Shown here piece after piece: positions 57,541 to 64,000 of a stretch of 64,000 nucleotides of DNA. The first letter of the stretch is position 1; every line of letters begins with the position of its first letter. Below the pieces are notes generated by a model. The model saw only the letters and a program-made list of their open reading frames with translations. It did no database searches and was not told the origin of the DNA. The position numbers and the translations under genes are program-made. The stretch covers positions 3,943,501 to 4,007,500 of the forward strand of contig JAEOAD010000005.1 of the NCBI GenBank assembly GCA_036365145.1, written 5' to 3'. This stretch comes from Orientallactaga sibirica (lineage: Eukaryota > Chordata > Mammalia > Rodentia > Dipodidae).

Positions 57541-59152
57541 TGGACCTAGGTTTTAACAGAAAAAAATGGAAAGAAACTAATTAATCTATTTTTAGAAGCA
57601 CAGACACTTCTGTGTTTGTTTTAGCTTAGTAACATGCTATGAATTTGAGTTTTGAATTCTTTGCCAAATAATCTGCATGTTATTCTTGTCTGATATATGC
57701 AAATCCCAAACCCATCTGGTTTGGGTGTACCCTGGCAAATAAAATATGCTAACTTTAAAAGTGTTAAGCATCACGTCACTTTATCAAGTAGATTCCATTC
57801 AGAGTAAATAGAACCTACGTGTAAAACTTCAATAGAAAATAACTAGCACGAAGGTGAGAGAGAATAGAATGGAATCAAGGCAGATGATGGGCCCTCCCAT
57901 AACAAGAAACAGGAGGAAGCTATTAACAACTTGGGGGAAATGGGGGGAATGCCACTCCATGGCTCCAAGGCAGCTCATGGAAAGAAACCCAGATGAGAAC
58001 CGGCTGCATCCTTTTCTCCTTTCCTCCGCGGTGCCTGCCATTGGCTACTCGGCAGAAAAGAGTTGGTGGAAAGAGAAATGAACTGTAAGCAAACAAAGGT
58101 CACACTGAGTATACAAGGAAATCAGTTACACTATAATAATGACTTCCTGGAGCTCTATTATGGTAGACCCACGGCCGTGTGTTCAGAATTCCCAGAGGCA
58201 AGCACTTTGTAATGTCACCAAATTAATGTCGCATAATTACCATGCTCCTTGTTGCTTCATTTCTGCTAAGTGCTGTTGCCATAAATAATTTAATTAGAAA
58301 ACATTGATTATGTTTTTAAAATCAATTCTTTATTTAACTCGAAGGCAAAATTAAATATCACTCAAAAATCTAGGTAATGCTAAGCATGAAATAAAAGGAA
58401 ACCAACTCATGTTCAGATATTAGGACATGTGGTCAGTTGAAGCATTCTTATGTCAAAATTCCTTAGATTTGTTAATAAGTATATCACTGTGCCTTCTAAA
58501 ATATAGACTAAGACAATTGAATTTTTACATCATATTCTTCTCTTATGCTCTCTGAAGAAAGTAAAACAACCCTCAAAATAATAATAAATACAAAAAGGAA
58601 CAAATTTATTCTAAACCCATGCGTTGTCAATGAAATGTTAAAATTTCATGTTATCAAAACTGGTGTGTTTGGCAAAAGAGGTATAAATGAGAGTGATAAG
58701 ATTAAAAGTGAGAAACATGCAAAACAGAAAATGAAAAGCGTTGGTTTCATGCTTATCCCAGCATAGAGGAGCTGTCTACAGCACATAGAAAAAAGGAAGC
58801 TGAGATATTGTATAATTGTCCCCAAATCCCATTTGGCCCCATCATTCAAATAGTATTACACTCATTCTCAATATACTGTATGTAGAAGACAATGCTACGT
58901 TAATGTAAAGCTGATTAATGCGTGTTCAGGATTGGGAGTCAGCATATGAGACAGAACCCAGAAAAGGATTAGAACAATGAAAGTACTCTGCGTGATATTA
59001 AAGTGATGGATAGATGATTAAAAGTGATAGATAGGTGGATGGTGAATAAAGTGATGGACAGATGTCCAGACCCACACAATGTACAAGAGGAAGAGTGAGC
59101 AGTGACATTAACTGTTTGTGCAGGTTCATTAGTGGTAGAAAATTCACAACTC
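57541..59152. other. Unique sequence
   Basis: About 1.6 kb with no recognised gene. The 75-codon frame at 57854-58081 sits in a GC-richer patch but shows no domain. Confidence 0.45.
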
Positions 59153-59307
59153 AGCTGGGCGTGGTGGCACACGCCTTTAATCCCAGCACTCGGGAGGCAG
59201 AGGTAGGAGGATCGCTGAGAGTTTGAGGCTACTCTGAGACTTCATAGTGAATTCCAGGTCACCCTGGACAAGAGTGAGACCCTACCTCGAAAAAAAAAAA
59301 AAAAAAG
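59153..59307 (+). mobile_element. B1 SINE
   Basis: From 'agctgggcgtggtggcacac' to 'gaccctacctcg' and an A run. Duplication 'gaaaattcacaact' at 59138-59151 and 'gaaaatgcacaact' at 59308-59321. Confidence 0.95.
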
Positions 59308-59489
59308 GAAAATGCACAACTTTACTGGGGGACCCTGCCAATAGAGAAGATGCTGCCTGTGTGAAGCTGTGTTTTCCTGTAGTAAATTTTACTCACATAA
59401 TATGCCATACTGTTTTTCCAGGAGAGAGTCTGTAATAAATGATTGCATGTGAAATTATGTATGTATTGAGGTACTTTCCCCCAAAATAT

Positions 59490-59850
59490 TACTTGTATGG
59501 GATTGAATATGACAAAATCTTTACAGTCTCAAGTGTATGAATAATTGTTGGTGCTATTTTGAGAGGCTGTGACACTTAACAGAGGTGGGACATAGCTGGA
59601 GGAAGTGGGTTACTGGTGAAGGGTACTTGGGATTCTTAGGTCCTGATTTTGGTCTGCTGAATAATGAGAAAACAGCCGCCACATGCTCCCAGAGTCACCT
59701 GCTACCATCACATCCCTACCATTTCAGACTATGTCCCCACAAATAAGGAGCCAAAATAACCTCTCTTCCTTCACGTTGATTCTAATCAGGTATTTGCTCA
59801 AAGCAATGAGAACAGTGGCTAACACGTCCCTCTTTAGTTCATCCTCAACA
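59490..59850 (+). repeat. Degenerate rodent interspersed repeat of a second type
   Basis: 'gttggtgctattttgagagg', 'gctggaggaagtgggttact', 'aaggagccaaaataacctct' and 'gcaatgagaacagtggctaa' follow a known rodent repeat layout with a degraded AATAAA. It may be a MaLR-type LTR; not certain. Confidence 0.45.
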
Positions 59851-60020
59851 CTGTCATTTTCTGTCAGACTGTAAGACATCTTCACATAATATCCATATCT
59901 CACCATTTTGCATCTCCTTTATCCCTGTACAATTACTATTTCAATTTCCTTTATAATCAAAAGGTATGATATTCCAAAAGCAAGTAGTCATTGAGCACAT
60001 GGATAGATGTGAATATTAAA
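59851..60020. other. Unique sequence
   Basis: Nothing recognised. Confidence 0.5.
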
Positions 60021-60032
60021 AATGTACTTTAG

Positions 60033-60175
60033 GCCAGGCGTGGTGATGCAGGAGGCAGAAGCAAGAGGGTCACTGTGAGTTCAAGGCCACCCTGATACTA
60101 CATAGTAAATTCCAAGTCAGCCTTGGCTAGAGTGAAAACCTACCTCAACAAAACCAAAATAGTAATAATAATAAT
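60033..60175 (+). mobile_element. B1 SINE with internal deletion
   Basis: 'gccaggcgtggtgatgca' joins directly to 'ggaggcagaagcaagag', losing roughly 30 bp after the A box. The 12-bp duplication 'aatgtactttag' lies at 60021-60032 and 60176-60187. The tail is an AAT array. Confidence 0.93.
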
Positions 60176-60367
60176 AATGTACTTTAGAATGCTATTAATT
60201 TCTCTATTTATATACCTCTTATTCTAAAGAATAAAGGAAAATACACCTTAATAAAGTGGAGATTTATAGCCAGCACCCAACACTCACAAATCTCTTATTA
60301 CATCAAATGGTGGTGCTTGATGAATGTGAAGGTTTCTGTACATCTAGAATAGATTTATTTAAAAATA

Positions 60368-60670
60368 GGGCTGGAGAGATGGCTTAGTGGTTAAGGCGCC
60401 TGCCTGCCAAGCCTAAGAACGCCCGTTCCAATTTCCAGCTGTTCCAATCTCCAGGTCCCATGTTTAGCCAGATGCAAAGTGACGCAAGGGCACAATGCCG
60501 CACTTGACCACAAGGGGGAGCACACATCTGGATTTTGTTTGCAGCAGCTGAGAGGCTGCTGGCGCGCCCATCTCAGTCTTCTTCTCCCTCTCTCTCTCTG
60601 ACTCTCTCTGTGTCTCTCCCAAAAAAAAAAAAATAATAATAATAATAATAATAATGATAATAATAATAAA
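60368..60670 (+). mobile_element. tRNA-derived SINE, long subfamily
   Basis: From 'gggctggagagatggcttag' through 'caaagtgacgcaagggcaca' and 'cttgaccacaagggggag', with an AAT array tail at 60625-60669. It also has a second short duplicated piece 'gttccaatttcc' / 'gttccaatctcc' at 60425-60455. Confidence 0.95.
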
Positions 60671-61010
60671 GTGAAATTTTATAATGTAAAATGAGATTTG
60701 GTGAAGTAGAAGACTCCACATTTGCAAAGATAAGTGTTATCTGCTTTACAAACCATCTCCAAAAGAAAAAGTTATAGAAAAAGTTCCACATTAGATTTCC
60801 AATGACATTTCATGTAGACCCAACTTAATAATTTGCAAACATAACTTTTTTCCACTTATTCTTACCCAACTCAATGTCTCTGTGTGAAATAATACAACAT
60901 GTGTGGACTTTGCAGAAATTCTTCACTTCTGATTCAATGCCTAGAAGAGTTCATCTTTGTCACCTCGGTCCCAGATGTGGCTTGTTCCTATTTCACCAAG
61001 GTTTTTTTTT
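60671..61010. other. Unique sequence
   Basis: Nothing recognised. Confidence 0.5.
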
Positions 61011-61045
61011 GTTTGTTTGTTTGTTTGTTTGTTTGTTTGTTTTTC
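61011..61045. repeat. (GTTT)n simple repeat
   Basis: About 8 GTTT units after a T run, read directly. Confidence 0.95.
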
Positions 61046-61184
61046 TGCCAGATATTTTCCTCCACCCAACTTCTTTTACTGCTTTGCTGTTTAGTGTACT
61101 GTTAATGGGGATACATTTTTTGTTAATGTTATAGCTATGAACAGTCATTGATTTGTTTCACAGTTTATATAAAAGAACAAATAG

Positions 61185-61391
61185 GGGCTGGAGGGATGTC
61201 TTAGCAGTTAAGATGTTTGCCTGCAAAGCCAAAGGACACAGGTTCAATTCCCCAGGACCCACGTTAGCCAGATGCATAAGGGGTTCACATGTCTGGAGTT
61301 CGTTTGCAGTGGCTGGAGTCCATGGCACGTCCATTCTCTCTCCCTCTCTCTCTCTCTATTAAATAAATAATTAAATAAAAATAAAATGTTT
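61185..61391 (+). mobile_element. tRNA-derived SINE
   Basis: Full length with 'caggttcaattccccaggac'. The 15-bp duplication 'taaaagaacaaatag' lies at 61170-61184 and 61392-61406. Confidence 0.96.
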
Positions 61392-61406
61392 TAAAAGAAC
61401 AAATAG

Positions 61407-63750
61407 CACTAAAGTATTGCTTAAATTCCACCCAATATATTTTGCCTTCTTATTTGTTGAAGAAAACAACCTTGAAAGTAAATTTGATCAGGAAGTGTTA
61501 GCATTTATGGAAACACAGTACAAGAAGACTGTGGGCAGCTTTGCTGCTCTTTTTGGGTATCATTGAGGTGATATTGATTGATTCTGACTGAAAGGGAGGT
61601 CAGACATCACAGGAATGAGTAAAATTTAAGTCAGCCTTGGAAGAGGAGCAAGACTATGACAAATGAACGTGTGTGGAAAGGAAGAAAAACCTACTGATAT
61701 TCAGATCTTAAAAACTGACAGTGAACTGTTTGGGGAAGGAAGCTTTGTTTTTATTAACTTTTCACACACCCCAAGCTCCATGGAGACTTTCAGCAATTAA
61801 TCTTTTGGTGCTGCATGAGATCAGCCAGTGTGATTAGAATTGTGAATAGTTCGGTGAGATTGGAGAAAAGATTAAAAAGGCAGAAGTGACAAGTCTATGT
61901 TCTTAAAAGCAATCATTCAACATAGATTAGTTCCCCAGAGCTACACTTCACTGTTCAGCCATTAGCCCCTAGAAATCACTGGAGTTCTTCCATGGGTTTG
62001 CAATGGTGGCACATCAGGATAAAGAATACTTTAGAAATCTGACTCCTTACTAACTGTATACTATAATCTGGAAATCAACATTAGCCATGAAAATAAATTA
62101 TTAATTATCGCCATGTTCAAATGAGAAATGCATACTTTCCTGAAAGGTTCACTTGAATTTATACTTGCTTTATGAATAAAAAATTAACTTATAGGAGTAA
62201 ATTCATATTAATATTTATTTTATATTTTACTTTCATATTCAGTTTCATATTTTGCTCCCATACCATGAATGACATCGATGTATTTGCATTCATAATATTA
62301 CAATTGTCATTTTGTCATGTTTCTGTTAATGTTATACATTCAAAACATCCTTTATTTTTCAAATTTATTTTTATCAAAAATCCATACCTCCAACATATTA
62401 CATTTTCAAACAGGTTCTAATATTTAGACTGTATAAACTAATAGCTATGAAGTTTATCAAGAAGAAAATGTGTGCTAAATGAAAATAAAATTATGAAACA
62501 TTTGACAAGTTCAGCCCAATATATTTTAGAATCCATTAAAACATATAATTATGAGCAAAGTAGGCACATATTTTTCTTTGTACACCTTTGGCTAATGGAC
62601 CAAACTTCTGTAAACAAATTGAAATAGAAATTGAAGCAGATATTAGCTTTTGCAAATGGAAAGAAAATGACACGTTATGTGAGTCCCTAAGTTAGCATGA
62701 TGCCTCACATTCAGGCTGAGTGGTCATCTTTGCAGACACACTTGTAGCAGCACTGGCATCTGTACAAATCACAGGAACACTGTCATTATGTTGCTCCCCA
62801 ACCAGAGCTCTTCACAGTAAAAACCCAAAGTAAACACGAAGCTATGTGTCTTCAAGACCAGAACAGCACAAAACAACCTGCACATTTTTCAAAAGGAGTG
62901 TGAAAAGACGCCAATGGGATAGATAGTAGAGGTCCTATGACACAGAAAACTTTAGTCAGGGTATATGGGAGCTGTGGTGAAATCCAGGAATTCACTAACG
63001 ATACTGGTGCCAGCTCAAAAGGTAAATTCCCTGAGCTCAGTGTTCAGCCATTGCCATAACTGATATTTGAAGTGACAGAAAGTAGAAAGTGAAGGAAAAA
63101 CTATTGAAAAGATATGCTGGACATGATGCATTCCACTAAAAAAGGAAATTCAGGGGATAACAATGGTTGCTGGGCTCAAAGATATAACGAACGATGTTAG
63201 TAACCCCAAAACCAAAAAGAAGTAATGCGGACTTTAACCCTACCTAAAGAGAGCTTCATAAACACTTTGTGTTTCCCACTGAATCTTTAAAAGGGACAGG
63301 ACGTAAGAGTAAAGACTACACTCTAAATTTCTCACAGATGTACAATGAGATGGAATCAAAACAATTTCTGGTAGTTAGTTGTCCTCTAGGACAAAAAATC
63401 TCAAGTCTTAAGAAGAAATTTTTTAAAAAATCTATAAAATGCCATATCTAATTTTAATATGTAATTAAAATTATTAATATATATACTTGTAGAGAAAAGA
63501 AACACAGAAAAATGTGAGCAAGAGCCTAGCCAAAAATATGAAATGTATGCATTCTTACTACAATGTAGCCATTCTAGACATCAAAAGTGATATGAAAACA
63601 ATTTACAGCTAAAGCTATAGTAGATAGAACAATATGGAAGTGGATAGATACACAGAGAAACAGTAAAGGATAGGTATAGCAAAATCAGACAGGCAGATTC
63701 ACAGAGATGATTTAGAAAATAGAATGGAAAGGAACCTAATATATTTGATA
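61407..63750. other. Unique AT-rich sequence
   Basis: About 2.3 kb with no recognised gene, RNA or repeat. Confidence 0.5.
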
Positions 63751-63763
63751 AAAGATTCCATGT

Positions 63764-63929
63764 TTCTGGTGCATGCCTTTAATCCCAGCACTCAGGAGGC
63801 AGATGTAGGAGGATCGCCATGAGTTCAAGGCCACTACATAGTGAATTCTAGGTCAGCCTGGACTAGAGTGAGACCCCACCTCAAAAAATCAAAAAAACAA
63901 AAACAACAACAACAACAACAAAAAACCAC
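63764..63929 (+). mobile_element. B1 SINE, slightly 5'-truncated, with (AAC)n tail
   Basis: Starts inside the B1 head ('ctggtgcatgcctttaatcc') and lacks about 15 bp after 'aaggccac'. It ends with an AAC array. The flanks read 'gattccatgtt' and 'gactccatgtt', a probable duplication. Confidence 0.93.
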
Positions 63930-64000
63930 AGACTCCATGTTAATTGAATATTGCATGGGAAACTGAATCCTAAACTCAAATATGACACACAACATGTGTG

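Overview
This window is mammalian intergenic or intronic DNA from a rodent. It is AT-rich and dense in retroposons, and I recognise no complete protein-coding gene, rRNA or tRNA gene. Two SINE families dominate: a B1 monomer (7SL-derived head with a conserved second half) and a tRNA-derived, B2/ID-like SINE with a CT-rich stretch and an A-rich tail. From memory, the combined form of these SINEs matches jerboa (Dipodidae, probably Jaculus). The rodent call is firm; the genus is inference.

Layout. 1-3.6 kb: the end of a LINE-1 3' UTR, an old B3-like SINE, a tRNA-SINE and unique DNA. 3.6-5.7 kb: a LINE-1 5' portion (putative 5' UTR plus ORF1) interrupted by two SINEs, each with target-site duplications. 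5.7-12 kb: unique DNA, microsatellites, two B1s and an antisense LINE-1 ORF2 3' segment (8.55-9.48 kb). 12.0-15.37 kb: a minisatellite of about 80 units of 41-42 bp. It then meets a SINE remnant and another LINE-1 3' UTR (to 15.9 kb). 16-46 kb: unique sequence with scattered B1 and tRNA-SINEs, an antisense LINE-1 end near 27.4 kb, tetranucleotide arrays, and several degenerate rodent repeats of uncertain class. 46.3-49.2 kb: a defective LINE-1 ORF2, broken by a B1, internally deleted, and preceded by a duplicated fragment of its own type. 49.2-64 kb: unique DNA with many SINEs and a third LINE-1 3' end (54.3-55.8 kb).

The standout object is the minisatellite. Its plus strand is almost free of C, and its minus strand has no stop codon in any frame. 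That property produces a 566-residue repeat ORF and explains the open frames in that area. Variant units recur at long offsets, so blocks of units were duplicated.

Three short stretches have weak gene-like signals and are reported as candidates only: a 43-codon ORF with a signal-peptide-like start (17960-18091), an exon-like segment with good splice sites (29151-29274), and a basic helical ORF ending near a splice donor (30315-30479). Apart from these, the open frames outside the repeats look like chance; several start at TTG or GTG or lie within repeats.
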